From contig CANHZL010000004.1 in NCBI GenBank assembly GCA_947465345.1, positions 1-42,074 on the forward strand: a stretch of 42,074 nucleotides of DNA. Direction: 5' to 3'. The first letter of the stretch is position 1, and each line of letters begins with the position of its first letter. Under the pieces are notes generated by a model that was not told the DNA's origin, made no database searches, and worked only from the letters and a program-made list of their open reading frames with translations. Below are positions 17,025 to 25,243 of the stretch, piece by piece. The translations under genes and the position numbers were made by a program. The DNA comes from Opitutia bacterium. Lineage in GTDB: Bacteria; Verrucomicrobiota; Verrucomicrobiae; Opitutales; UBA953.

Positions 17025-17792
17025 ATGAAGCCTTTAGCCCTGCTGACCAATGACGATGGCATCAACGCCGCGTTCCTCCACGCCTTGGTTGCCGCCTGCG
17101 TGGCCGAAGGCTTCGACGTCGTCGTCGCCGCACCCTCCGGCGAGCGCAGCTGGATTGGCCGCGCCTTCAGCCGCCACCGCGAAGTCGCCCTCGCCGACTA
17201 CCCGAACCTCGGCCGCCAGGCTTGGTCCATCGACGGTACCCCTTCGGACTGCGTGAACATAGCCCTCGGCCACCTCCTGCCCGTAAAGCCCGACGTGGTA
17301 CTCTCTGGTATCAATATCGGCTTTAACGCGACCATGCCCCTCTGCCTGAGCTCTGGCACGCTCGCCGGGGCGACCGAAGGCACCGCCTGGGGCCTGCCGG
17401 CCGTGGCCTGCTCCCTCGACCTCGAGCAATCCCTCTTTGAACTGGTCCACCGGAACTCTTCCTTCTGCCCTCCGGCGCTCCGCCCACACCTCGAGGCTGC
17501 CGGCCGACACGCTGCCCGCTTCGCCAAGGGACTCGTCGGCCAGCCCAGCGATAGCCTGCTCGTGCATAGCCTCAACTACCCCGCGAACGTCACCGACGCC
17601 ACCGCGATGGAACGCAGCACGCCCGCGCTGGTCCGCCATGGCTCTCTCTTCAAGCGTTCGGCCCAAGGCTTCGCGTTTGCCTGGAACGACGGCGAGAACC
17701 TTACCACCGATAAACAATCAGACCTCGCCGTCTTGGAGCGAGGTCTGATTAGTCACACGGTCTTCGACTTCGGCGGCACTGCGCCGCTCTAA
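17025..17792 (+). CDS. surE: 5'/3'-nucleotidase SurE
   Basis: 255 residues. Metal-dependent phosphatase of nucleoside monophosphates with a stress and repair role. Seen: LALLTNDDG with the metal-binding Asp10-Asp11, VVVAAPSGERSWIG, the DGTPSDCVNIAL motif and VLSGINIGFNAT with its metal-binding Asn. The ATG sits in the Rossmann-like start as the family expects. Its last 70 bases contain a perfect 12-bp inverted repeat that probably terminates the opposing gene. Confidence 0.96.
   Translation: MKPLALLTNDDGINAAFLHALVAACVAEGFDVVVAAPSGERSWIGRAFSRHREVALADYPNLGRQAWSIDGTPSDCVNIALGHLLPVKPDVVLSGINIGFNATMPLCLSSGTLAGATEGTAWGLPAVACSLDLEQSLFELVHRNSSFCPPALRPHLEAAGRHAARFAKGLVGQPSDSLLVHSLNYPANVTDATAMERSTPALVRHGSLFKRSAQGFAFAWNDGENLTTDKQSDLAVLERGLISHTVFDFGGTAPL
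17716..17750 (-). terminator. Terminator hairpin for the His-rich protein gene, inside surE
   Basis: AATCAGACCTCG (17716-17727) is a perfect inverted repeat of 17739-17750 with an 11-base loop. On the minus strand it lies about 50 bases past the stop of the His-rich gene and is followed by GTTTATC, a modest U-tract. It is within the surE coding sequence, so the codons there also serve as the hairpin. Confidence 0.65.
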
Positions 17793-17798
17793 GCCAGC

Positions 17799-18434
17799 TT
17801 AGTGCGTGTGGCCGTGATCGTGGCCGTCGCCATGATCATGGTCGTGGTCGTGATGACCTTCGCCCGCGAACAGGGCCGGGAGAAGGAGCACCAGCCCACC
17901 GATGAAGGCAGGCGCATAAGCGTTGCGCAGGCCATGGGCCGCGAGGAAAGGATAGAAGGCGACGTAGCTGGCGAAGGCCCAGGCACCAAGGTGATTGGTG
18001 AAGATCCAGAGGCCAGTGAGGCCACCGTCGTTGGCGCGACGCTGAACATACACGGAAAGAAAGCCGGCGAAAAAGACAGCGGAGAGGATCAGCAGGAAGA
18101 CGGCGAACGGGGCCCAGCCTTCGACGGCGTGGTGATGAATCTCTTCGGCCTGCTTCTTGAGCTCAGGCTCAGCGGCGGCTTCAGCAGCGGCGACGGCAGC
18201 CTTCTCGTCGAAGGCCTTACCCTTGGCGGCGGTCTTGGCCTTGGCGACGGCCTTCTCCACGAGGGCAACCTTGGTGGCGGCCTCCTTGGCATGGGCGTCA
18301 GACTCCGGAAGAGTATGGCTCATGTAGTGGTAGGCGCCGACGGAGACACCGTAGAAGACGGCGCCAAGGACGACAGTGTTGATAGCCAGGCCGAGGCGGC
18401 CGAGGGGCTTGGTAAGATCCAGCGAGAAGCTCAT
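17799..18434 (-). CDS. Four-helix membrane protein with His/Asp-rich C-terminal tail
   Basis: 211 residues from the ATG ending at 18434. Helix 1 at about 14-38, then an Ala/Lys/Glu-rich helical, probably coiled, segment (about 45-98), His100-His102, and helices at about 107-130, 142-166 and 172-191. The last 20 residues are nearly all His, Asp and Gly, with nine His (GHHDHDHDHG then GHDHGH), a classic metal-binding tail; the underlying DNA is a GTG/ATC-type low-complexity repeat. No family recognised. Transport, storage or sensing of zinc, nickel, cobalt or copper is possible. It is monocistronic and divergent from the HAD gene. Confidence 0.85.
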   Translation of the reverse strand: MSFSLDLTKPLGRLGLAINTVVLGAVFYGVSVGAYHYMSHTLPESDAHAKEAATKVALVEKAVAKAKTAAKGKAFDEKAAVAAAEAAAEPELKKQAEEIHHHAVEGWAPFAVFLLILSAVFFAGFLSVYVQRRANDGGLTGLWIFTNHLGAWAFASYVAFYPFLAAHGLRNAYAPAFIGGLVLLLPALFAGEGHHDHDHDHGDGHDHGHTH

Positions 18435-18475
18435 GGTGCGAAGCCGCAACCTAGGTCGCCCGCCCTTTCCTTCAA

Positions 18476-18489
18476 TTCCAAACTTGGAA
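18476..18489. promoter_or_regulatory. TTCCAA-AC-TTGGAA palindrome in a divergent promoter region
   Basis: Perfect 6+2+6 palindrome between the His-rich membrane protein gene (minus) and the HAD phosphatase gene (plus). It shares half-sites with the operator candidate at 33807-33821, where the spacer is one base. It may be a regulator site for either gene; this is by-eye evidence only. Confidence 0.35.
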
Positions 18490-18523
18490 ACCGCCCCGTT
18501 CCACGCCTCATAAGGGCTTCACT

Positions 18524-19183
18524 ATGGCCCGCCCGCTCCCTGAAACCGTCCTTTTCGACCTCGACGGCACCCTGGTCGACAACTTCGAGGCCATTCATCG
18601 GTGCTACGACGACGTGATGAGCATGATGGGCCTCCCCGGCGTCACGCTGGAGCAGATTCGGCGAGCGGTCGGCGGGTCGGTCAATGTCACGGTGGTCAAA
18701 CTGGCCGGCGAAGCCAATGCGCCCACCGCCACCCGCCTCTTCCGCGAGCACTTCCCTTCCGTGATGTATCACGGCCTACGCGCCTACCCCGGCTGCCGCG
18801 AGATTCTCGTCGCCCTCCGCGCCAAAGGCGTCCGGGTCGCGGTCTACACCAACAAGGACGACGCTAATTCTAAGAAGATCATGGAGCACCTCGGCCTAGA
18901 CGATGTGATCGACGCCGTCTACGGCACCAACGTGCACCCTTGGCGCAAGCCCCAGCCGGAGTTCACCCATTTCGTCCTCTCATCCTTCAAAGCACGGCCT
19001 GAAACCACCGTCATGGTCGGGGACTCGCCCTTCGACATCGCCACGGCCCGCAACGGTAAGCTGGCCGCGATTCATTGCGTGACGACCGGTAGCCACACCG
19101 CCGAGGAACTCGCCCCCTACGCCCCGGATACCGTCCACGCCGGTCTGGCTGAACTCGGCCGCGAGCTCTTCGGCTTGGGCTGA
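18524..19183 (+). CDS. HAD-superfamily hydrolase, phosphoglycolate phosphatase-like
   Basis: 219 residues, cytoplasmic. All four HAD motifs are visible: I, LFDLDGTLVDN with the nucleophile Asp12 and Asp14; II, VAVYTNKDD with Thr; III, Lys in WRKPQPEF; IV, MVGDSPFDIATA with the metal-binding Asp. An alpha-helical C1 cap lies between motifs I and II (about 20-85), as in phosphoglycolate phosphatase Gph and PPi or sugar-phosphate phosphatases. The natural substrate is not certain. recD2 starts 43 bases downstream. Confidence 0.92.
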   Translation: MARPLPETVLFDLDGTLVDNFEAIHRCYDDVMSMMGLPGVTLEQIRRAVGGSVNVTVVKLAGEANAPTATRLFREHFPSVMYHGLRAYPGCREILVALRAKGVRVAVYTNKDDANSKKIMEHLGLDDVIDAVYGTNVHPWRKPQPEFTHFVLSSFKARPETTVMVGDSPFDIATARNGKLAAIHCVTTGSHTAEELAPYAPDTVHAGLAELGRELFGLG

Positions 19184-19226
19184 TTTTCGTTTCGCCCCCG
19201 CCTCGCAGGGGTGATTGGCTACCCCC

Positions 19227-21413
19227 ATGTCGCCGCCACGCGAACCGCCGCGCGGACCCGAAACCACCCTTTCGGGAGTGGTCGAGCGCATCCTGTGGCT
19301 CGACGAGGAGACGCATTTCACCATCGCCGAACTCGCGCCGGAAGCCGGCGAGAAGGTCATCATCCTCGGCAATATGACTGGACTACAGTGCGGCGAGACC
19401 GTCGACGTCAGCGGCCACTGGGAGCGCCATCCCTCACACGGTCCGCAGTTACGCGTACGCACCTTCAGCTCGCGCCTGCCCTCTTCGGTCCACGGCATCC
19501 GCAAATACCTCGGCAGCGGTCTCATCAAAGGCATCGGCAAGACCTACGCCGATAAGATTGTCGCGAAGTTCGGCGTCCGCACCTTCGACATCATCTCCAA
19601 TCAATCCGGCCGCCTCCGCGAAGTCGATGGTATCGGCCCCGGGCGCGCCAAGGCCATCAAGGCCGCCTGGGATGACCAGAAAGCCCTGCGCGAAGTCATG
19701 GTCTTCCTCCAGACCTACGGCGTGACCAACGCCCTCTGTATCCGTATCGTCAAGGCCTACGGCCAAGACGCCAAGAAGGTCCTCACAAGCGAACCGTATC
19801 GTGTGTGCCGCGAGGTCGAAGGCGTCGGCTTCAAGACCGCCGACAAGATCGCGCGAAATCTCGGCCTGCCCACCGCCGGCCCGCAGCGCGTCGACGCCGG
19901 CATCCTACACACGCTTGAAGAACTCGAAGGCGAAGGCCATAGCGCCTTCCCTGACGAAGGTCTGCTGGAGAAAGCCACCGAGCTCCTCGAGGTCGACAAG
20001 ACGATTGTTCACGACCGCCTACGTAAACTGATGGAGGAAAAGGCTGTCGGCGTGCTCTCCACGCGCGGCGTCCGCCTTGTGCAGCTCCGCTCGCAAGAGA
20101 ACGCTGAGAAGTCGATCGCCGCGTCCATCCAGCGCTTCCTCGCCACGCCTTCGAGCCTGCCCACCATCGTCGCCGACAAGGCCGTCGAATGGGCTCAGGC
20201 CCGCGCCGGCTTCGCCTTCTCGCCCGCGCAGGCGGCGGGCGTCCTCATGGCGCTTCAGAACAAGGTCACCGTCCTCACCGGAGGCCCCGGCACGGGTAAG
20301 ACGACAATCCTGAAGGCCCTCTGCGACATCCTCGGCGCGAAGCGCGTCCGCATGGCGCTGGGTGCGCCCACCGGCCGCGCGGCTAAGCGCATGACCGAGG
20401 CCACACGCGTGCAGGCTTCAACGATCCATCGGCTGCTGAAGTTCGATCCTGCGGCCGGCGGCTTCACCGCCAACGCCGAGAGCCCGCTCGCGACGGACTT
20501 CGTCATCATCGACGAATCCTCGATGTTGGACACCAAGCTCGCGGCTTCGCTCCTGCGGGCCGTCCCCGGTACGGCCCACCTGCTTCTCGTGGGCGACGTC
20601 AACCAGCTTCCTTCTGTCGGTGCGGGCAATGTACTCGGCGACCTCATCGATTCCGGTGCGGCCGCGGTGACGCGTCTCGACACGGTGTTCCGCCAAGGCG
20701 CCCGCAGTGGTATCGTGACGGTCGCCCACGGCATCCTGCATGCCGACACCACCCCACCCACCCCGGTCGAGGATCCCGCGAAGCTCGACTTCACGCAAGA
20801 CATCCACTTCGTGCGCGTCGACGACCCGGAAGCCTGCGTCGCGATGGTCACGAAGCTTTGCTGCGACATCCTGCCGAAGGCGCTCCGCTTCGACCCCCTG
20901 CGCGACATCCAAGTGCTCGCACCGATGCACAAGGGCACCGGCGGCATCCAGGCCTTCAACCAAGCGCTGCAAGGCCGTCTACGCGGCGCCGACGCGCGAC
21001 CAGGTCGGATTCAACCTGGCGACAAGGTCATCCAGACCCGCAATAATTACGACAAAAACGTCTTCAACGGAGACTTCGGCGTAGTCCTCGGCCAGAACGA
21101 AGAAGGCACGCTGCTGATCGATTTCGACGGCGCGCGCGTGGAGCTCGAACGCGGGGAACAGGGCGACCTGCACCTCGCCTACGCGGTGAGTATCCACAAG
21201 TCCCAAGGTTCGGAGTTTCCCGCCGTTGTGGTGCCCCTGCTCCGCCAGCACAGCATCATGCTTGCGCGCAACCTCGTCTACACGGCCGTCACGCGGGGTC
21301 GAAAGCAGGTTATCCTCGTGGGCGACCCCACCGCCTACGCAATGGCCGTGCGCAACGCGTCGGATTCACGTCGAATCACCGGCCTGCTCCCCCGCCTGCG
21401 TGGCGAGGAGTGA
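19227..21413 (+). CDS. recD2: RecD2-type ATP-dependent DNA helicase
   Basis: 728 residues from the ATG at 19227; a TTG four codons upstream is possible. Superfamily 1B, 5'-3' helicase found in bacteria without RecBC partners. Domains in order: an OB-like N-terminal domain (about 10-85), tandem helix-hairpin-helix repeats (GIGKTYADKIV about 100-115; GIGPGRAKAIKAAW about 135-150; GVGFKTADKIA about 205), Walker A GGPGTGKTT at 352-360, DEAD-like IIDESSMLD (about 428-436), LVGDVNQLPSVG and the C-terminal UvrD-like VSIHKSQGSEFPAVVVPL and YTAVTRGRKQVILVGD. Complete. Its stop abuts the stop of the opposing U32 gene. Confidence 0.95.
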   Translation: MSPPREPPRGPETTLSGVVERILWLDEETHFTIAELAPEAGEKVIILGNMTGLQCGETVDVSGHWERHPSHGPQLRVRTFSSRLPSSVHGIRKYLGSGLIKGIGKTYADKIVAKFGVRTFDIISNQSGRLREVDGIGPGRAKAIKAAWDDQKALREVMVFLQTYGVTNALCIRIVKAYGQDAKKVLTSEPYRVCREVEGVGFKTADKIARNLGLPTAGPQRVDAGILHTLEELEGEGHSAFPDEGLLEKATELLEVDKTIVHDRLRKLMEEKAVGVLSTRGVRLVQLRSQENAEKSIAASIQRFLATPSSLPTIVADKAVEWAQARAGFAFSPAQAAGVLMALQNKVTVLTGGPGTGKTTILKALCDILGAKRVRMALGAPTGRAAKRMTEATRVQASTIHRLLKFDPAAGGFTANAESPLATDFVIIDESSMLDTKLAASLLRAVPGTAHLLLVGDVNQLPSVGAGNVLGDLIDSGAAAVTRLDTVFRQGARSGIVTVAHGILHADTTPPTPVEDPAKLDFTQDIHFVRVDDPEACVAMVTKLCCDILPKALRFDPLRDIQVLAPMHKGTGGIQAFNQALQGRLRGADARPGRIQPGDKVIQTRNNYDKNVFNGDFGVVLGQNEEGTLLIDFDGARVELERGEQGDLHLAYAVSIHKSQGSEFPAVVVPLLRQHSIMLARNLVYTAVTRGRKQVILVGDPTAYAMAVRNASDSRRITGLLPRLRGEE

Positions 21414-23942
21414 TCAGATCCGCACGCGCATCGTCCCACGCGTGACGCCAAGCTGATTCAGGACCTTAAGGTCGTTCCAGAGTGCGGTGCCGTCGAGGTC
21501 GCCCTTGAGCAGAGCCTGATATTTCTCGAGCGTGCGCGTGACGGTGGAAGCATCCTCGTCGACGAACTCGACGCGGAAGCGGCGGACGCCGAGGGACAGC
21601 AGCTGGGTGACATATTCGGCACCGGTCTGAGCGCGCGAATTGAAGAGCGTATTACGGCAGCCCGCGTCGGCCTTAAGGATGTGTTCGGCGCCCACGCGAT
21701 CGCGCAACTTAACCCGGTGGGTCTCGCAGGGGCGGCCGCAATCGCGGTAATCCTTACCCTTGGAGAGGAAGGCGCAGAATACGCAGTGCTCCATATGGAA
21801 CATCGGCATGTGCTGATGCACCGTGACCTCGAACCACTCCGGCGGAGCGGACTGGAATAAGGCCGTCACCTGCTCGGAGTTGAGGTCGTAGGAGACCGTG
21901 AGGCCTTCGAGGGCATGCTCGCGCATGAGCCATTCGGCGGTAAGTCCGTTGGCGACATTCAAGGAGAAGTCGGCACGGAGGCGCTTCCCCTTGAAGGCAC
22001 GCAGGTCCTCGTGGTTACGCACGAGATAGCCGTCCGCTTCACAGGAGAGGACGATCTCGCTGATACGTTCTTCACCCTGCTTGTGGATGCGCGGCCCCAT
22101 GGCCCAGAACTCGACCTTGCGGCCGGCTTCCTGCTCGTAAGCGCGGACGCGGGCGACGGCACCACGGAATTTCTTGGGGTCCTCGTATTCGGCGTAGATG
22201 ACGCGGGCGCCGCTCGCGAGAGCGGGATCCAGCTGCTCAGGCTCGCGGATGACCACGATGATTTCAGCTTCACCAGGGCGTTTTGACTCGAAGGGGGCGA
22301 CCTTCGTCGCGGATTCTTCAAACGGCAGGAGCGTCCAGCGGAGCGGCAGGCTGCGGAGCTTGGTAATCTGTTCGGCGAGGTCGCGGCGGAGACGGTTCAG
22401 TTCACTGACGGGAATGATGAGGGCGCCTTCGAGATCGGCCTGCAGCTCGCCCATCTCGAAACCGGTATCACCGAGGCGGCCGAGCTGGTCACGCAGCGTG
22501 GTGACATCCATCGGGCGCTTTTCGGCCGCGGCGCAAGGCATCGCGGTCTCACCGGCGACGACATGGCCTTCACCGTCATTGAACTCGACGCGCAGGGGCT
22601 GACCGAGACGGCCGATCACCTTGGCATGGAGCGGGCGACGATAGTTAGCCTTCTCGCGATCCCAAGAATCATGAAGACGCTTATCGAGTTCCTGGTCCTT
22701 GGTCTTCCAGAGAATGGCGCTGGGCTTCACCTGTGACCAATCCACGTCCTCGCGGCCGAAGCGGATGAACGTCAGACCCCCGCGGGCAGGCTCAAGGCCG
22801 TGGACGAAGCCACCCTGCTCACGCTCGGCGGGCTTACCTTGGTCGAAGACCACGCCGTCGCCGGGCTTGAGCGGGCCTTCGAGGCGCATCGTCACCCCAT
22901 TCGTGCCGACGTCGACGACCGTGCCAAGGTAGGCGCCGCGCTTCTTGCCGAAGCGGGCGTGAACGAGGTGCTGATTGTCGATGCCGCGGAGCCAACCCGG
23001 ATACAGGCCACGTGAGAAAGTCATCTGCATCGCATAGTCCTCTTCCTGACGGACCTGCACAGCGGCACGATCGGCGTCGGCACCCTTCGCGAACGCATCC
23101 CACGCGGCGTCGACTGCGCGGCGATAGGCCCGGGTGATTGCGGCTACATATTCCGGAGACTTCAGGCGTCCTTCGATCTTCAGCGAACGGATACCCGCGC
23201 GGATAAGATCAGGGACGACCTCGATGCCCGCCAGATCCTGCGGGGAAAGTAGGTAGGCCTTGTCGCCAAGGTCGCGCACCACGCCATCCACCACGAGTTC
23301 ATAGGGCAGACGGCAGGCCTGGGCGCATTCGCCGCGATTGGCCGAACGGCCGCCGAGGGATTCGCTCGTCAGGCATTGGCCAGAATAGGCGACGCAGAGA
23401 GCGCCGTGGACAAAGACCTCGAGGTCGAGAGGTGCACCCTTGGTGGCCTGCTCGGACTGCATCTTTTGCATCTCCGGAATCGAAACCTCCCGACCGAGAA
23501 CGGCCAGAGACGCGCCGAGGTCACGGGCGTAGTCGACGCCGGCGGCGCTCGTGACCGTCATCTGCGTCGAAGCGTGGATTGGGAAGTCAGGCGAGATGCG
23601 GCGAATCAGTCGGCAGATACCCGGATCCTGGACGATCGCAGCGTCGACGCCGGCAGCGATGATTGAGCGCAGCGTGCGGGCGGCTTCAGCCAGCTCATCG
23701 GGGAAGATCAGCGTGTTGAAGGTCACGTAGCCCTTGACCCCGCGGCCGTGGAGATAGGCCATGAGTTCCGGAAGATCGGCCTCCTCGAAATTCTTGGCCC
23801 GGACGCGAGCGTTGAAGCGGCCTACGCCAAAGAAGATGGCATCGGCGCCGTTCTCGACCGCCGCGCGGGCGCAATCCCATTCCCCGGCCGGGGCGAGGAC
23901 TTCCGGTTTACGAAGGGGAGCGATGAGACTGGTAGCGGACAC
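21414..23942 (-). CDS. Long U32-family protein, RlhA/YdcP-like (23S rRNA hydroxylation type)
   Basis: 842 residues from the GTG at 23942; upstream CTG (23960) and TTG (23984) in frame cannot be excluded. The N-terminal U32 barrel begins KPEVLAPAGEWDCARAAVENGADAIFFGVG and contains FVHGALCVAYSGQCLTSESL, GECAQACRLPY and SLKIEGRLKSPEYV, with the Cys cluster typical of U32 proteins. A DUF3656-type middle region follows (about 370-560). The C-terminal third has another set of Cys residues (MEHCVFCAFL, YRDCGRPCETHR, DAGCRNTLFN). Once called collagenases, E. coli relatives TrhP and RlhA hydroxylate tRNA or 23S rRNA; RlhA is about 650 residues, so this protein has a large extension. Confidence 0.9.
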   Translation of the reverse strand: MSATSLIAPLRKPEVLAPAGEWDCARAAVENGADAIFFGVGRFNARVRAKNFEEADLPELMAYLHGRGVKGYVTFNTLIFPDELAEAARTLRSIIAAGVDAAIVQDPGICRLIRRISPDFPIHASTQMTVTSAAGVDYARDLGASLAVLGREVSIPEMQKMQSEQATKGAPLDLEVFVHGALCVAYSGQCLTSESLGGRSANRGECAQACRLPYELVVDGVVRDLGDKAYLLSPQDLAGIEVVPDLIRAGIRSLKIEGRLKSPEYVAAITRAYRRAVDAAWDAFAKGADADRAAVQVRQEEDYAMQMTFSRGLYPGWLRGIDNQHLVHARFGKKRGAYLGTVVDVGTNGVTMRLEGPLKPGDGVVFDQGKPAEREQGGFVHGLEPARGGLTFIRFGREDVDWSQVKPSAILWKTKDQELDKRLHDSWDREKANYRRPLHAKVIGRLGQPLRVEFNDGEGHVVAGETAMPCAAAEKRPMDVTTLRDQLGRLGDTGFEMGELQADLEGALIIPVSELNRLRRDLAEQITKLRSLPLRWTLLPFEESATKVAPFESKRPGEAEIIVVIREPEQLDPALASGARVIYAEYEDPKKFRGAVARVRAYEQEAGRKVEFWAMGPRIHKQGEERISEIVLSCEADGYLVRNHEDLRAFKGKRLRADFSLNVANGLTAEWLMREHALEGLTVSYDLNSEQVTALFQSAPPEWFEVTVHQHMPMFHMEHCVFCAFLSKGKDYRDCGRPCETHRVKLRDRVGAEHILKADAGCRNTLFNSRAQTGAEYVTQLLSLGVRRFRVEFVDEDASTVTRTLEKYQALLKGDLDGTALWNDLKVLNQLGVTRGTMRVRI

Positions 23943-24056
23943 GGGGCAAGGAAGGCACAGTCCGCCCTTCCCTGCAAAGAGCAATTAAGGCCCCCAGAAG
24001 GCCCCGCGGCGCTTCCGGGATTGCCCCAGGGCGGCCTTCCCTCCCTAATCGAACCT

Positions 24057-24431
24057 ATGTCCGACAAGCTCGAAGAAATCTTCCAGATGCAGCAGGCGCT
24101 CAACAAGCGCATCGGCGTCGAAACCGCCGGCATGACCGAGGAAGAAAAGATCAAGTGGGTCCTCAACTACCTCCGCGCCATGCAGCAGGAGATGGCCGAG
24201 CTGACTGACTCCGTGCCCTGGAAATGGTGGGCCAAGTACCAGAAGTTCGACGAACAGAATGCCCGAGTCGAGGTCATCGACCTCTTCCACTTCCTCATCT
24301 CCATCGCCCAGGTGCTCGGCATGTCCGCTGACGACGTCTACCAGGCCTACCTAAAGAAGAACGCCGTCAATCACCAGCGGCAGGACTCCGGTTACGTCAA
24401 AAAGGACGAGAACGACTCCCGCCATATCTAA
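24057..24431 (+). CDS. Dimeric all-alpha dUTPase (MazG-like superfamily)
   Basis: 124 residues. Hydrolyses dUTP to dUMP and pyrophosphate, protecting DNA from uracil. Family dUTPase_2 is recognised by QMQQALNKRIG near the start and by the metal-binding helices: Glu45 and Glu48 in QQEMAELTDSVPWKWW, then Glu72 and Asp75 in VEVIDLFHFLISIAQVLGM, followed by YLKKNAVNHQRQDSGY. It is unrelated to trimeric Dut. The ATG at 24057 gives the family N terminus; the frame upstream is noncoding. The prepilin-like gene starts 11 bases after the stop. Confidence 0.93.
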   Translation: MSDKLEEIFQMQQALNKRIGVETAGMTEEEKIKWVLNYLRAMQQEMAELTDSVPWKWWAKYQKFDEQNARVEVIDLFHFLISIAQVLGMSADDVYQAYLKKNAVNHQRQDSGYVKKDENDSRHI

Positions 24432-24442
24432 GTAACGCCCCC

Positions 24443-25243
24443 ATGCGCCGCCCCTCCGTCCGCCGACCCGGCTTCACCCTCATCGAGCTCCTGCTTGTCA
24501 TCTCGATCATCTCCATCCTGACGATGGCGACGTTCGCGTTGTTCCGCGCAGCCACGACCGCCCGCAGTAAAGCACGCAGCAAAGGCGACGTCCAAGCGAT
24601 CGCGATGGCCTGCGAGAACTACAAGAAGACCTATGGCGATTATCCCTGCCGAAAGGACGTAGGCAGCGACGATACCTACCGTAAGGACATGTTCGACCAG
24701 CTGATCGGTCGCCGTATCATCAAGTCCTTCCCCATCTCGACCGGAACAGCCATTGAACTTATCGCCTACAACGACACCCGCCTGCCGTCTGGGTCCCAAG
24801 GTCGCAAGCAGAAGGCGTTCATCGGCTACGGAGAGATCAAGACCAATGACGACGCTAATTTCGGTAGCACCACGTGGAGCCTGACCGTCGAGTTCCGAGA
24901 CGCCTGGGATAACCCTTACGACTACCGTTACCGCGTGCTAAACTCCGCCAGCTCGCCGATCCAAAAAACCGACGGCACCTACTCCGGAACCTTGGCCGAC
25001 TGGAAGTCGCCCAACTTCCTCCTCGTCTCCTGTGGTGCGAATTATGTCGATAAAGGAGAAGGCGTCATGCCCGATATCAAAGAATATTGGGACGAGACCA
25101 CCCTCACCGGCGGCATGAAGATGGCCAAGAACGGCCTGATTCCTTTCGTAGCTGGGCCGCCGATTGTTTACCCCTATTTCGAAGACGCGACGACCTCCAC
25201 CGGACCTTTCCGCGCGGATAATATCGTCAACTGGTCGAACTGA
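24443..25243 (+). CDS. Prepilin-type (type II secretion/type IV pilin-like) protein
   Basis: 266 residues. Prepilin leader with peptidase site: RRPGFTLIELLLVISIISIL, cleavage expected after Gly10 with Phe11 N-methylated and Glu15 conserved, then a single helix of about 35 residues. The globular part resembles GspG-type pseudopilins (VQAIAMACENYKKTYGDYPC, DAWDNPYDYRYRV, NFLLVSCGAN), with larger insertions. No secretion or pilus genes are nearby. Such orphan prepilin-like proteins are frequent in Verrucomicrobiota and Planctomycetota. Its 3' end overlaps the convergent PAP2 gene by 17 bases. Confidence 0.92.
   Translation: MRRPSVRRPGFTLIELLLVISIISILTMATFALFRAATTARSKARSKGDVQAIAMACENYKKTYGDYPCRKDVGSDDTYRKDMFDQLIGRRIIKSFPISTGTAIELIAYNDTRLPSGSQGRKQKAFIGYGEIKTNDDANFGSTTWSLTVEFRDAWDNPYDYRYRVLNSASSPIQKTDGTYSGTLADWKSPNFLLVSCGANYVDKGEGVMPDIKEYWDETTLTGGMKMAKNGLIPFVAGPPIVYPYFEDATTSTGPFRADNIVNWSN

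Noticed and set aside
17805..17865. Direct-repeat-like GTGGTCGTG/ATCATG pattern resembling a short array.
   Set aside because: It is the coding sequence of the His/Asp tail (CAC/GAT codons) of the membrane protein, not a CRISPR or element.
23985..24056. GAAGGCC/GGCCTTC inverted repeat between the U32 and dUTPase genes.
   Set aside because: The loop is long, the sequence is plain GC-rich and there is no U-tract or conserved position, so it may be chance.
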